Below the pieces are notes generated by a model. It worked only from the letters and a program-made list of their open reading frames with translations, was not told the DNA's origin and searched no databases. This document shows positions 18,220 to 26,766 of a stretch of DNA of 64,000 nt, piece by piece (position 1 is the first letter of the stretch; every line of letters begins with the position of its first letter). Source of the DNA: Streptomyces sp. CCM_MD2014 (GTDB lineage Bacteria > Actinomycetota > Actinomycetes > Streptomycetales > Streptomycetaceae); NCBI RefSeq assembly GCF_000772045.1, contig NZ_CP009754.1:5518001-5582000 (forward strand), read 5' to 3'. The position numbers and the translations under genes were made by a program.

Positions 18220-18825
18220 ATGCGCACAAGGACCAAGTTGTACGCGGCCGCGCTGGGCATGGCGACCACCGGAGCCCTCGTGCTCTCGTCCGGCGGCGCC
18301 AGCGGTCACGGCTACACCGACCTGCCCGTCAGCCGGCAGAAGGTGTGCCAGAACGGGACCGTCGGCGGGTGCGGTGCCATCCAGTGGGAGCCGCAGAGTG
18401 TCGAGGGCCCCAAGGGGTTCCCGGCCTCCGGGCCGGCCGACGGAAAGATCTGTTCCGCGGGCCACGGGTCGTTCGCCGCGCTCGACAGCCCCAAGCAGCC
18501 GAACGGCCAGGCGTGGCCGACCACCCGGGTGAACGGCGGGCAGAGCTACACCTTCCGCTGGCAGTTCACCGCCCGGCACGCCACGACCGACTTCAAGTAC
18601 TACGTCACCAAGCCGGGCTGGAACCAGAACCACAACCTCGCCCGGTCCGACCTCAACCTCACGCCGTTCTTCACGGTGCCCTACGGCGGCAAGCAGCCCC
18701 CGGCCACGCTCTCCCACACCGGCACCCTGCCGTCCGGGCTGAGCGGGCACCACGTGATCCTCGCGGTGTGGACGATCGCCGACACGGGCAACGCGTTCTA
18801 CGCGTGCTCGGACGTCACCTTCTGA
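18220..18825 (+). CDS. lpmP: AA10 lytic polysaccharide monooxygenase
   Basis: 201 residues; ATG 18220 has AGGGAG upstream. Signal peptide 1-29 (LYAAALGMATTGALVLSSGGASG) leaves His30 as the mature N-terminus. His30 and the second histidine (TARHATTDF) form the copper brace that defines LPMOs. Other AA10 landmarks are HGYTDLPVSRQKVCQNG, CGAIQWEPQSVEG and NAFYACSDVTF, with Cys pairs. AA10 enzymes cleave chitin or cellulose oxidatively; here there is no extra binding module. Placement near cslA-glxA-cslZ supports a role like LpmP in wall and tip glycan processing. A dre site upstream links it to GlcNAc sensing. Confidence 0.93.
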   Translation: MRTRTKLYAAALGMATTGALVLSSGGASGHGYTDLPVSRQKVCQNGTVGGCGAIQWEPQSVEGPKGFPASGPADGKICSAGHGSFAALDSPKQPNGQAWPTTRVNGGQSYTFRWQFTARHATTDFKYYVTKPGWNQNHNLARSDLNLTPFFTVPYGGKQPPATLSHTGTLPSGLSGHHVILAVWTIADTGNAFYACSDVTF

Positions 18826-18834
18826 ACAGGAGAA

Positions 18835-18861
18835 AGGCCCCCTCGCTCGGCGAGGGGGCCT
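18835..18861. terminator. Bidirectional terminator between LPMO and tRNA-Lys
   Basis: Perfect 11-bp stem AGGCCCCCTCG (18835-18845) with its complement at 18851-18861 and a 5-base loop. It begins 9 bases after the LPMO stop codon and lies 9 bases beyond the tRNA 3' end on the other strand, so it can serve both. Confidence 0.8.
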
Positions 18862-18870
18862 ATCCTGCTG

Positions 18871-18944
18871 TGCGCCGCCAGGGACTCGAACCCCGGACCC
18901 GCTGATTAAGAGTCAGCTGCTCTAACCAACTGAGCTAGCGGCGC
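18871..18944 (-). tRNA. tRNA-Lys (anticodon CTT), copy 2
   Basis: Same 74-base cloverleaf as copies 1 and 3, with anticodon CTT in loop CTCTTAA and no encoded CCA. The flanks differ from the other copies, so duplication is limited to the tRNA itself. Confidence 0.97.
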
Positions 18945-19045
18945 ATGACTCCCGCCGTCCGCTTTCCGCGGCCGGCGACGAAGAAAATACTACCCGGTCC
19001 CGGGCAGTGCTCGTGACCAGCCCCGGACGGGCCGCCGGGCAGACC

Positions 19046-19804
19046 CTAGATCGCCATGGACAGCAGTACCGGCGCCGCGCTCCGGTTCAGCTCGTCCGCG
19101 GCCTCGCGCAGCCGGTGCGCGTGCTCGACCGGGAGCGACAGGGCCAGGCAGCCCGCGGCGGAACCGGCGGTGATCGGGACGGCCGCGCAGACCGTGCCCA
19201 CCGCGTACTCCTGGAGGTCGAGGACCGGCACGGTGGCCGGCTGGGACTCCAGTCGGGACAGCAGCAGCTTGTCGCTGGTGATGGTGCGCGAGGTCAGGCG
19301 GGCCATCTTGTGCCGGGCGAGGTGGTCGAGGCGGCCCGCGTGGTCCAGCTGGGTCAGCAGGCTCTTGCCCACCGCGGTCGCGTGCGCCGAGACCCGGAAG
19401 TCCACCCACTCGTTCACCCTGGGCGTGGCCGGGCTGTCGGCGTACTGGGTGACGCTGACCTCGCCGTCGACGTACCGGCTGATGTAGACGGCGGCGCCCA
19501 CCGAGTCGCGCAGCCGGTCCAGGGTGCGCTGGAGCTTGTCGCGCAGCGCCTGCTCCCGGCCGTGGGCCGAGCCGAGGCGGGCCAGCGACTCCCCGGTGAC
19601 GTACGTGCCGTCGGCGGTCTGCTCGACGTAGCCCTCGCGGCGCAGCATGCGCAGGAGCGGGGTCAGTCGCTCCCGGTCGAGGCCGCTTCGGCGGGCTATC
19701 TCGGTGTCGGTGACACCGGAGGTGTGCCGCGTCACCGTCTCCAGGACGCGCAGGGCGTCCTGGGCCGAGTGGTGCGGCGCGGTCGGCTTGTGCTGCAGCG
19801 CCAC
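19046..19804 (-). CDS. IclR family transcriptional regulator
   Basis: 252 residues. GTG 19804 is chosen since GGGGAG lies 7-8 bases upstream and homologous sequence starts there; the longer frame runs through intergenic DNA. The N-terminal winged helix is ALRVLETVTRHTSGVTDTEIARRSGLDRERLTPLLRMLRREGYVE. The effector domain has DSVGAAVYISRYVDGE, FRVSAHATAVGKSLL and VCAAVPITAGSAAGCLALSL. IclR proteins control catabolic and uptake operons in response to small carboxylates. Its gene points away from the ehu operon terminator, with a 20-bp palindrome in between, and it is the obvious regulator of that module. Confidence 0.88.
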   Translation of the reverse strand: MALQHKPTAPHHSAQDALRVLETVTRHTSGVTDTEIARRSGLDRERLTPLLRMLRREGYVEQTADGTYVTGESLARLGSAHGREQALRDKLQRTLDRLRDSVGAAVYISRYVDGEVSVTQYADSPATPRVNEWVDFRVSAHATAVGKSLLTQLDHAGRLDHLARHKMARLTSRTITSDKLLLSRLESQPATVPVLDLQEYAVGTVCAAVPITAGSAAGCLALSLPVEHAHRLREAADELNRSAAPVLLSMAI

Positions 19805-19957
19805 GGTGGTCTCCCCCTGCGCTAGCTGATGGGCCCCTCCCCCTGTCCCTGCCTGTGCCCCCGGTGCGGACAGCGGATGACGTCCACGATAGCCGCCAAA
19901 GTGCCCGATGTGAGGGGGTGTTGGCCGAATTTCAGGGCCCCCAACTGCGGCGCTGGC

Positions 19958-19977
19958 CCGCTGGCATATGCCAGCGG
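19958..19977. promoter_or_regulatory. Perfect 20-bp palindrome upstream of the IclR gene
   Basis: A perfect palindrome with core CTGGCATATGCCAG lies about 150 bp upstream of the iclR start and 50 bp past ehuA. It could be an IclR autoregulatory operator. It has no loop, so it is less likely to be a terminator; a separate hairpin at 19981-20011 does that job. Confidence 0.5.
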
Positions 19978-19980
19978 AAT

Positions 19981-20011
19981 GCCCCAACGTCCCGACCTCG
20001 GACGTTGGGGC
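19981..20011 (-). terminator. ehu operon terminator
   Basis: A perfect 12-bp stem, GCCCCAACGTCC (19981-19992) and complement (20000-20011), with a 7-base loop, starts 16 bases after the ehuA stop codon on the minus strand. Confidence 0.8.
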
Positions 20012-20026
20012 AGTCGCGCCGTGTGG

Positions 20027-20812
20027 TCACAGGACCGCGCTGAGGAACTCCCGCGTACGGTCGTGCTCCGGCTCGCTGAAGATCTTCTCCGGCGCTCCGG
20101 CCTCGATGACCCGGCCCGAGTCGAACATCAGGACCTGGTCCGAGATGTCCCGGGCGAAGTTCATCTCGTGGGTCACGCAGAGCATCGTGATGTCCGTGCT
20201 GCGGGCGATGTCCCGCAGCAGGTCCAGGACGCCGGCGACCAGCTCCGGGTCGAGCGCCGAGGTCACCTCGTCCAGCAGCAGCACCTTCGGGCGCATCGCC
20301 AGTGCCCGGGCGATCGCCACCCGCTGCTGCTGGCCGCCGGAGAGCTGGGCCGGGCGGGCGTCGCACTTGTCGGCCAGGCCCACCATGTCGAGCAGGCCCT
20401 TGGCCCGCTCCACGGCCTCGTCCTTGGACATCCCGAGCACCGTCACCGGCGCCTCGGTGATGTTGCGCAGCACGCTCATGTTCGGGAACAGGTTGAACTG
20501 CTGGAACACCATCCCGATCTGCTTGCGGACCTCGCGGCGCTCCTTCTCGGTCGCCGGGAAGAGCTTCTGCCCGTCCACGGTGATCGTGCCCTCGTCGGGC
20601 TTGAGCAGCGTCATCAGCAGCCGCAGGATCGTCGTCTTGCCCGACCCGGACGGGCCGATCAGGGTGACGTGCTTGCCGGCGTCGACGGAGAAGTCCAGGT
20701 GGTCGAGGACGGTGTTGTCCCCGAACCGCTTGGTGACCTGCTCCAGGCGTATCAGTTCGCCGGAGCTGCGCTCGGGGCTTTTCTCGGGGTTGGGAAGAGT
20801 GTCAGTGGGCAA
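20027..20812 (-). CDS. ehuA: Amino acid/ectoine-type ABC transporter ATPase (EhuA-like)
   Basis: 261 residues from TTG 20812, which has GGAG 7 bases upstream; a TTG at 20839 is also possible. Both overlap the end of ehuD, indicating coupling. Walker A is GPSGSGKTT, the Q-loop FQQFNLFPNMSVLRN, the ABC signature LSGGQQQRVAIARAL, Walker B VLLLDEVTSALDPE and the H-loop CVTHEMNFA. It belongs to the polar amino acid uptake (PAAT) class and resembles EhuA of ectoine/hydroxyectoine importers. It powers the EhuCD permease from the cytoplasmic face. It is the last gene of the operon and is followed by a strong hairpin. Confidence 0.9.
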   Translation of the reverse strand: MPTDTLPNPEKSPERSSGELIRLEQVTKRFGDNTVLDHLDFSVDAGKHVTLIGPSGSGKTTILRLLMTLLKPDEGTITVDGQKLFPATEKERREVRKQIGMVFQQFNLFPNMSVLRNITEAPVTVLGMSKDEAVERAKGLLDMVGLADKCDARPAQLSGGQQQRVAIARALAMRPKVLLLDEVTSALDPELVAGVLDLLRDIARSTDITMLCVTHEMNFARDISDQVLMFDSGRVIEAGAPEKIFSEPEHDRTREFLSAVL

Positions 20813-21452
20813 GGCGTCGCTCCAGGGCTCGCAGGGCAAGGGAGGCCAGGTAGGAGATGACGATGAAGGCCACGCCGATCACCGTCAGGGGCTCGGTGAA
20901 CTGGAAGTTCTGCTGCGAGAACAGCCGCGCCTCGCCGAGCATCTCCAGCACCGTGATCGCCATCAGCAGCGGCGTGTCCTTCAGCATGGAGATCACGTAG
21001 TTGCCGAGGGCGGGGGCCACCCGGCGGATCGCCTGCGGCAGGATGACCGCCGTCCAGGTCCGCCGCATCGGCAGGTTCAGCGCCGTCGCGGCCTCCCACT
21101 GGCCGACCGGCACTCCCTCGATGCCGGCCCGGTAGACCTGCATCGTGTACGTCGAGTAGTGCAGACCGATGGCGACCACACCGGTGGTCAGCGCCGAGAA
21201 GGTGATGTTCCACTCGGGCAGCACGTAGAAGAGGAAGAACAGCTGCACCAGCAGCGGGGTGTTCCGGACGAACTCGGTGATCACACCGACCGGCCAGGTC
21301 ACCCAGCGGCTCGGCACCCGCATCAGCAGCGCCCACACCAGGCCGAGGCCGAAGGAGACCAGCGAGCCGAGCACCAGGATCTGCAGGGTGACCAGCAGGC
21401 CGTCCCAGAAGTGCGGCATGAAGTCGGAGACCGCGCTCCAGTCCCAGTTCAC
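20802..21452 (-). CDS. ehuD: ABC transporter permease EhuD-like
   Basis: 216 residues, with about five membrane helices of the HisMQ type, starting MNWDWSAVSDFMPHFWDGLLVTLQI. The EAA loop that contacts the ATPase reads VPVGQWEAATALNLPMRRTWTAVILPQAIRR over positions 21040-21115. The start overlaps the ehuC stop by 4 bases and the end overlaps ehuA, so all are translated together. The protein pairs with EhuC to form the membrane channel. The name follows resemblance to ectoine transporters; the real ligand may be another polar amino acid derivative. Confidence 0.88.
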   Translation of the reverse strand: MNWDWSAVSDFMPHFWDGLLVTLQILVLGSLVSFGLGLVWALLMRVPSRWVTWPVGVITEFVRNTPLLVQLFFLFYVLPEWNITFSALTTGVVAIGLHYSTYTMQVYRAGIEGVPVGQWEAATALNLPMRRTWTAVILPQAIRRVAPALGNYVISMLKDTPLLMAITVLEMLGEARLFSQQNFQFTEPLTVIGVAFIVISYLASLALRALERRLAH

Positions 21453-22150
21453 GACACACCACTTCCCTCAGGCACCCGCACGGCCGCCGTCTTCTTCTGC
21501 GGCGCCTTGCCGACGCCCGCCTTCAGCTTCTTCTCCAGGCCGCGCATCACCCGCGTGAGCAGGAACGCGATCACGAAGTAGATCAGCAGGATGTACGTGT
21601 AGATCTCCGCGCTCTCCTGCAGCGCCAGGCGGACCAGGTTGCCGCTGAAGGCCAGGTCGCCCATGCCCATGATCGACACCAGGGCGGTGCCCTTGAGCAG
21701 CTCGATCAGCAGGTTGGAGAAGGGCGGGATCATCTCCGGCACCGCCTGCGGCAGCAGGATCAGCTTCATCCGCTGCCAGGGCGTGAAGCTGAGGGCGATG
21801 CCGCCCTCCTTCTGCGCCGGATCGACCGCGCCGAGCGCGCCGCGCACGATCTCGGAGCCGTACGCCCCGTAGGTCAGGCCGAGCGCCAGCGTGCCCGCCC
21901 ACATCGGCACCAGCTGCCAGCCGAAGGCCGGGGGCAGCACGAAGAAGACCCAGAAGATCATCACCAGCGCGGAAGTGCCGCGGAACACCTCGGTGTAGAA
22001 GCCCGCGAGGAAGCGGACGATCCACAGCCGGTGGGTGCGCGCGATGCCGACCACGAAGGAGACGCCCGCCGCGAGCAGGGCGCTGAAGAAGAGCAGCTGA
22101 ATGGTGACCCAGACGCCCTGGAGTACGAGTTCCCACAGTCCCGAGGTCAT
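21449..22150 (-). CDS. ehuC: ABC transporter permease EhuC-like
   Basis: 233 residues from ATG 22150, which overlaps the ehuB stop (ATGA). The longer in-frame reading upstream crosses ehuB in another frame and is not used. It has five or so helices (VWVTIQLLFFSALLAAGVSFVVGIA, LVMIFWVFFVLPPAFG) and an EAA-type loop (DPAQKEGGIALSFTPWQRMKLILLPQAV). A basic Lys-rich tail ends the protein. It is the second permease of the ehu set, forming a heterodimer with EhuD. Confidence 0.88.
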   Translation of the reverse strand: MTSGLWELVLQGVWVTIQLLFFSALLAAGVSFVVGIARTHRLWIVRFLAGFYTEVFRGTSALVMIFWVFFVLPPAFGWQLVPMWAGTLALGLTYGAYGSEIVRGALGAVDPAQKEGGIALSFTPWQRMKLILLPQAVPEMIPPFSNLLIELLKGTALVSIMGMGDLAFSGNLVRLALQESAEIYTYILLIYFVIAFLLTRVMRGLEKKLKAGVGKAPQKKTAAVRVPEGSGVS

Positions 22151-23076
22151 CCGCCGCAGAGCTCCTTCGCGGTCAGATCGGTCATCTCGTTCTGGGTGAA
22201 ACCGAAGGGCTTGAGGATGCGCAGCAGTTCGCCGCTCTTCTTGAGCTTCTGCAGCTCGACGTTGAAGGCGTCCCGCAGGTTGGTCTCGTCCGGTCGGAAG
22301 GCGAATCCGCCGCCGTCGACGTGCGGCTTGCCGTCGACGACCGGCGCGAACGCCTCGGTCGCCTCCGCCTTGGTGGACTTCTTGACCACTTCGCGGACGG
22401 TCAGTGCCGTACCGGCGAAGACGTCCACGCGCCCGGACTCGACGGCGTTGAGTCCGGCCACCTGGTCGGGGACGATCAGGATGTCGTCCTCCTTGTACCC
22501 GTGCTCCACCGCGTAGGCGATCTCGGCGTAGCCGGTGCCGGTCGCGAACTTGGCCTTCTTCTTGACGACGTCCTCGTAGTCGTGCAGCCCGAGCGGGTTG
22601 CCCTTGCGCACGATGTACGCGTCGAGCATCTGGTAGTCGGGGTCGGAGAAGATGACCTGCTGGCACCGGTCGGGGTTGATGTACATCCCGGCCGCCACGA
22701 CGTCGAACTGCTGCGAGGCCAGGCCCGGGATCAGGGAGCCGAACTCCGTCGGCACCGGCTGCACCCGGTCCACTCCGAGCCGCTTGAAGATGACCTTCGC
22801 CAGCTCCGGCGCCTCACCGGTCAGCTCGCCGTTCTTGTCGATGTACCCGAAGGGGATCTCGCCCGCGATGCCGAGCCGGGCGACTCCCTGTGCCCTGAGC
22901 CGGCCGAGCAGGTCACCCCCCTTGACGTCGGACGCCGTGGCCACCCGCGAGCAGCCGGCCGCCCCCAGTGCGCCGAGCGCCGCGACCCCCGCGAGCAGCG
23001 ACCGGCGGGTGGGCCCGGCTGTCCTGGACCTTTGGTCGGATATACCCCATGGCGGGGTTCTGTGTGGTGGAGCCAT
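22147..23076 (-). CDS. ehuB: Substrate-binding lipoprotein EhuB-like
   Basis: 309 residues from ATG 23076. The twin-arginine-like signal TRRSLLAGVAALGALGAAGC ends in a lipobox, so it is anchored outside the membrane. The SBP type 3 fold follows: ARLGIAGEIPFGYIDKNGELTGEAPELAKVI, FGSLIPGLASQQFDVVAAGMYI, and VPDQVAGLNAVESGRVDVFAG. Sequence and operon order (B-C-D-A) match EhuB of ectoine/5-hydroxyectoine uptake systems. No ectoine hydrolase (doeA/eutD) genes are seen nearby, so the physiological ligand is open. First gene of the operon; a short inverted repeat lies in the divergent promoter region. Confidence 0.88.
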   Translation of the reverse strand: MAPPHRTPPWGISDQRSRTAGPTRRSLLAGVAALGALGAAGCSRVATASDVKGGDLLGRLRAQGVARLGIAGEIPFGYIDKNGELTGEAPELAKVIFKRLGVDRVQPVPTEFGSLIPGLASQQFDVVAAGMYINPDRCQQVIFSDPDYQMLDAYIVRKGNPLGLHDYEDVVKKKAKFATGTGYAEIAYAVEHGYKEDDILIVPDQVAGLNAVESGRVDVFAGTALTVREVVKKSTKAEATEAFAPVVDGKPHVDGGGFAFRPDETNLRDAFNVELQKLKKSGELLRILKPFGFTQNEMTDLTAKELCGG

Positions 23077-23125
23077 GGGCGCGCAGCTACCCGAAGGCGG
23101 GCAGGTTATGCCGATCTTTTTCAGT

Positions 23126-23137
23126 CCGATACATCGG
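23126..23137. promoter_or_regulatory. Inverted repeat in ehuB/DUF3830 divergent promoter
   Basis: CCGAT-AC-ATCGG is a perfect 12-bp inverted repeat in the 107-bp gap between the divergent ehuB and DUF3830 genes. It is a candidate operator for the IclR protein, on position alone. Confidence 0.35.
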
Positions 23138-23183
23138 CCCGGCGCCCTTGACCGCGGGGCCGTTCGGCACTGCCATGGAGGGC

Positions 23184-23678
23184 ATGGCTGATCGCTACAT
23201 CGAAGTCTCGCTGGTCAAGCGTGGAATCACCTGCACGGCCCAACTGCTCGACGACCGGGCCCCGATCACCTGCGCGGCCGTCTGGGACGCGCTCCCCCTC
23301 GGCGGCGACGTGTATCACGCCAAATACGCCCGCAACGAGATCTACGCCCTTTTCCCGCCCTTCGCGACATCCGAACCGCCCCTGGAGAACCCGACGGTCA
23401 CGCCCATTCCGGGTGACCTGTGCTATTTCGCCTTCGCGGGCGCCGAGTTGGGCACGAAGGCGTACGGCTACGACCGCGAGGTCCGCCCCGGCACCACCCT
23501 CGTCGACCTGGCCCTCTTCTACGAGCGCAACAACCTCCTCCTCAACGGCGACGTCGGCTGGGTCCCCGGCACCGTCTGGGGCCGCATCACCGAAGGCCTG
23601 GAAGACATGGCCGAGGCCTGCAACGACCTGTGGCGCACCGGTGCCGCGGGGGAGACGCTCAGCTTCCGCCGGGCGTAG
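23184..23678 (+). CDS. DUF3830 family protein (cyclophilin-like fold)
   Basis: 164 residues from ATG 23184 (MADRYIEVSLVKRGI); ATG 23175, three codons upstream, is also possible. It has the DUF3830 pattern: CTAQLLDDRAPITCAAVWDALPLGGDVYHAKYARNEIY, GDLCYFAFAG and ALFYERNNLLLNGDVGWVPG. The fold resembles cyclophilin-like domains; no reaction is assigned. In other bacteria it is often found beside amidases and Asp/Glu-racemase-type enzymes, which matches its neighbours here, so I infer a step in the same catabolic route. Its last 20 bases overlap the convergent gene at 23659. Confidence 0.82.
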   Translation: MADRYIEVSLVKRGITCTAQLLDDRAPITCAAVWDALPLGGDVYHAKYARNEIYALFPPFATSEPPLENPTVTPIPGDLCYFAFAGAELGTKAYGYDREVRPGTTLVDLALFYERNNLLLNGDVGWVPGTVWGRITEGLEDMAEACNDLWRTGAAGETLSFRRA

Positions 23679-24156
23679 CCGACGACACGGAGAACCCCTC
23701 ACCGCCGTACAGCGACTCGTACTCGATCTCGATGACGAGCCGCCGGTCGATCAGGTGCCAGAACTCCTGGAGCCGGTCGGGGCCGGTGCTGCCGGACCGG
23801 TCCAGGAGCACCAGGAACGTCTCCTGTCCGGCGAGCACGACGGAGCCCGCCCGCAGGGAGTACGTCTTCGGCCGCAGCCCGGGGGCGAAGATCGCCCCCT
23901 TGACCTCCCGGTTCCACTCCCCGGCCGCCGCGCCGTCCAGGCGCACCACGGTGCGCGTCACGACGGCCGGGCCCAGGCCGGCGTTGACGAGTTTCAGCCC
24001 GACCCCGTCGTCCTGGCGTATCCGCCGGATCTGCAGCAGGGGTCTGACCGACTGCCGGTTGTGCAGCCGGGTCGCCCTGGTCTGGGCCCAGCTGACCCAC
24101 AGCGATCCGAGCGCGATGACGGTGGCGGCCACGGCGATGACCGTCTCCGCGTTCAA
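23659..24156 (-). CDS. Small membrane-anchored protein of unknown function
   Basis: 165 residues. One N-terminal membrane helix (VIAVAATVIALGSLWVSWA) leads to a soluble beta-rich domain (RPLLQIRRIRQDDGVGLKLVNAGLGPAVVTRTVVRLDG). The domain looks like an Ig-type fold seen in uncharacterised bacterial membrane-anchored proteins. It overlaps the 3' end of the convergent DUF3830 gene by 20 bp, and its start is 17 bp past the amidase stop on the same strand, so it may be the third gene of that operon. Confidence 0.65.
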   Translation of the reverse strand: MNAETVIAVAATVIALGSLWVSWAQTRATRLHNRQSVRPLLQIRRIRQDDGVGLKLVNAGLGPAVVTRTVVRLDGAAAGEWNREVKGAIFAPGLRPKTYSLRAGSVVLAGQETFLVLLDRSGSTGPDRLQEFWHLIDRRLVIEIEYESLYGGEGFSVSSATPGGS

Positions 24157-24172
24157 CCGGCGTTCCGTATGG

Positions 24173-25555
24173 TCATGAGGCGGCGTCCGCCCCGTACAGC
24201 GCGTGCGCGGCCCGCAGCACGAGGTCGTCGCGATGCCGCGCCGCGACGATCTGGAGGCCGACGGGCAGCCCGTCGCCGTCGGTCCCCACCGGCACCGTCG
24301 CCGCCGGCTGCTGTGTCAGGTTGAACGGATAGGTGAACGGCGTCCATCCGGTCCACCGCCGGTACCCGGACCCCTTCGGCACCTCCGCCCCCGCCTCGAA
24401 CGCCGTGATCGGCAGCGTCGGCGTCACCAGCAGGTCGTACCCCTGATGGAAGACCCCCATCCGCCGCCCCAGCTCCATCCGCACGTCCACCGCCGCCAGA
24501 TAGTCCAGCGCCGAGTACCGCGCCCCCGCCCCCACGATCTCCCGCAGCCCCGGGTCCAGCAGCTCCCGCTGCCCCGCCCGCAGATGCTGCACCACCCGCG
24601 CCGCCCCGCTGAACCACAGGGTGTGGAAGGCGTCCACCGGGTCGGCGAAGTCCGGGTCGGCCTCCGTCACGTACGCGCCCAGCTCCGCCAGACGTTCCAC
24701 CGCCCGCCGCACCGGCCCGGCCACCGCGGGACGCACCGCCACCTGCCCGCCGAGCGAGGGCGAGTACGCCACCCGCAGCCCCCGCACCCCGCCCGACAGC
24801 GCCTCGGTGTACGAGCCCGGCGCCGGTCCGAGCGCCGACCAGTCCCGGGCGTCCGGGGTGCCGATGACGTCCAGCATCAGCGCCGCGTCCGCCGCGTCCC
24901 GGGTCATCGGGCCGACGTGCGCCAGCGTGCCGAACGCGCTCGCGGGGTACAGCGGCACCCGCCCGTACGTCGGTTTCAGGCCGAAGACGCCGCAGAAGGA
25001 GGCGGGGATGCGCACGCTGCCGCCGCCGTCCGTGCCCAGCGCCAGCGGCCCCGCCCCGAGCGCCACGGCCGCCGCCGCGCCCCCGCTGGAACCGCCCGCC
25101 GTGCGGGACGGGTCGTGCGGGTTGCGGGTGACGCCGGACAGGGGCGAGTCCGTCACGCCCTTCCAGCCGTACTCCGGCGTCGTGGTCTTGCCGACGAACA
25201 CCGCGCCGTGCTCGCGCAGCCGGGCGACGGACGGCGCGTCCTCGTCCCAGGGGCCGTCCGGCGAGACGGCCCGCGAGCCGCGCAGGGTGGGCTGACCGCG
25301 CGTCAGCAGGATGTCCTTCACCGTGACCGGCACCCCGTCGAGCCGCCCGCACGGCTCCCCGCGACGCCACCGTTCCTCGGCCCGGCGGGCCCGGTCCAGC
25401 GCCTCGTCGCCGGTCAGCCGGACGAACGCGTTCACCTCTGGCTGGATCCGCTCGGCCCGCTCCAGGACCGCCCGGGTCGCCTCCACGGGGCTGAAAGCAC
25501 CCTTGCGGTAGCCGTCGACGAGCTGTACGGCGGTCAGCTCGGTGAGGTCGGTCAT
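24173..25555 (-). CDS. Amidase (amidase signature family)
   Basis: 460 residues. The Ser-cisSer-Lys triad is visible: Lys in GVPVTVKDILLTRG, cis-Ser and flanks in TAGGSSGGAAAAVALG, and the nucleophile Ser in GTDGGGSVRIPASFCG. Amidases of this family hydrolyse carboxamides or ureido groups to free acid and ammonia. Substrate cannot be read from the sequence. The 2-hydroxyacid dehydrogenase gene lies 46 bp upstream on the same strand, so they are probably co-transcribed. With the ehu importer and maleate-isomerase-like genes, release of ammonia from an amide intermediate is a reasonable guess. Confidence 0.9.
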   Translation of the reverse strand: MTDLTELTAVQLVDGYRKGAFSPVEATRAVLERAERIQPEVNAFVRLTGDEALDRARRAEERWRRGEPCGRLDGVPVTVKDILLTRGQPTLRGSRAVSPDGPWDEDAPSVARLREHGAVFVGKTTTPEYGWKGVTDSPLSGVTRNPHDPSRTAGGSSGGAAAAVALGAGPLALGTDGGGSVRIPASFCGVFGLKPTYGRVPLYPASAFGTLAHVGPMTRDAADAALMLDVIGTPDARDWSALGPAPGSYTEALSGGVRGLRVAYSPSLGGQVAVRPAVAGPVRRAVERLAELGAYVTEADPDFADPVDAFHTLWFSGAARVVQHLRAGQRELLDPGLREIVGAGARYSALDYLAAVDVRMELGRRMGVFHQGYDLLVTPTLPITAFEAGAEVPKGSGYRRWTGWTPFTYPFNLTQQPAATVPVGTDGDGLPVGLQIVAARHRDDLVLRAAHALYGADAAS

Positions 25556-25601
25556 GCAGCACCCTCCCGCAGGTCTTGGGACGTCGGTGTCGTCGGCGAC
25601 G

Positions 25602-26579
25602 TCAGTGTCCGGGCACGTATCCGCGCTTCTTGTCGACCACGTTGGCCAGCGGTCCGCCCGCCGCCCAGCTCTCGAACAACTCCACGAACTGGTCTCCCAG
25701 TTCGTCCCGCCAGCCGATCGTGTCCCCGCTCATGTGCGGTGAGACGATCAGCCCCGGCACCTCCCACAGCGCGCTGTCCGGCGCGAGCGGCTCGTCGTTC
25801 AGCACGTCCAGGGCGGCGCCCGCGATCCGGCGCGCGGTCAGCGCCTCGACCAGGTCCTCCTCGACGACCAGCGGGCCCCGCCCCACGTTCACGAACCGGG
25901 CGGAGGGCCGCATCAGAGCGAACCGCCGGGCGTCGAACATGCCGCGCGTGTCGTCGGTGAGCGGGGCCGCCGCCACCACCCAGTCGGCCCCGGCCAGCAG
26001 CCGGTCCAGCTCCTCGGTCCCGTGCACGCCGGGACGCGCGGTGCGGCCGACCAGCGCGGTGGTGACGCCGAGCGCCTCCAGCGTGCTCGCGATCGCCCGC
26101 CCGATCGGCCCGGTGCCCACCACGCAGGCGCGGGTTCCGGCCACCCGCATCGACTCGCGGTGCCGCCAGGTCCGCTCGCCCTGCAACCGCAGGGTGGCCG
26201 GCAGGTCCTTGGCCATCGCCAGGACGAGCGCGGCGACGTACTCGGCGATCGGCCGGTCGAAGACGCCGCGCGCGTTGGTCACCACCGTGTCCGACTCGGC
26301 CAGCTCCGGGCACATCAGATGGTCCACGCCGGCGCTGGCCGTGTGCACCCAGCGCGGGCGCGGGCCGCCGCCGGGCCACGCCTCGCGCACCGCGTGGGAG
26401 GTGAAGTCCCACACCAGCAGGACGTCGGCGTACGGCAGCCGCTCGGCCAGCGTCGCCGCGTCGGCGTGCTCGACGCGGGCCCGGCCGGTCAGCCGGCCCA
26501 GACGGGGGAGCGGCTCGGCGTCCAGGACGAGGAGCGTGGGCACGGGCGGGGACGCGGGCGTGGGCGAGGGCATGGTCAT
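25602..26579 (-). CDS. D-2-hydroxyacid dehydrogenase family protein
   Basis: 325 residues from ATG 26579 (MTMPSPTP); ATG 26573 is an alternative. The catalytic domain opens with LLVLDAEPLPRLGRL. The NAD-binding domain has CVVGTGPIGRAIASTLEALG, and the catalytic residues are Arg in VNVGRGPLVVEEDLVEAL, Glu in LDVLNDEPL and His in LIVSPHMSGDT. Such enzymes reduce 2-oxo acids to D-2-hydroxy acids with NAD(P)H, or the reverse. It is divergent from the maleate-isomerase-like pair and lies upstream of the amidase gene in the same direction. Confidence 0.9.
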   Translation of the reverse strand: MTMPSPTPASPPVPTLLVLDAEPLPRLGRLTGRARVEHADAATLAERLPYADVLLVWDFTSHAVREAWPGGGPRPRWVHTASAGVDHLMCPELAESDTVVTNARGVFDRPIAEYVAALVLAMAKDLPATLRLQGERTWRHRESMRVAGTRACVVGTGPIGRAIASTLEALGVTTALVGRTARPGVHGTEELDRLLAGADWVVAAAPLTDDTRGMFDARRFALMRPSARFVNVGRGPLVVEEDLVEALTARRIAGAALDVLNDEPLAPDSALWEVPGLIVSPHMSGDTIGWRDELGDQFVELFESWAAGGPLANVVDKKRGYVPGH

Positions 26580-26766
26580 CGGCGGGCCTGTCTCCGGTCG
26601 GGGAAAGCGGGGCGGTTCAGGAGTTGACGGGGGACTTAACCAGCTGTTGACCTGGAGGTGATGCGGGCGGATTGACCACGCTCGCACCGGAACCTACCTT
26701 CGTCAACACGGCCGTTCATAACGGTGCGTTGCCCTCTCCTTCCTCAGTGTGAGGCCGGTGCGTGCC

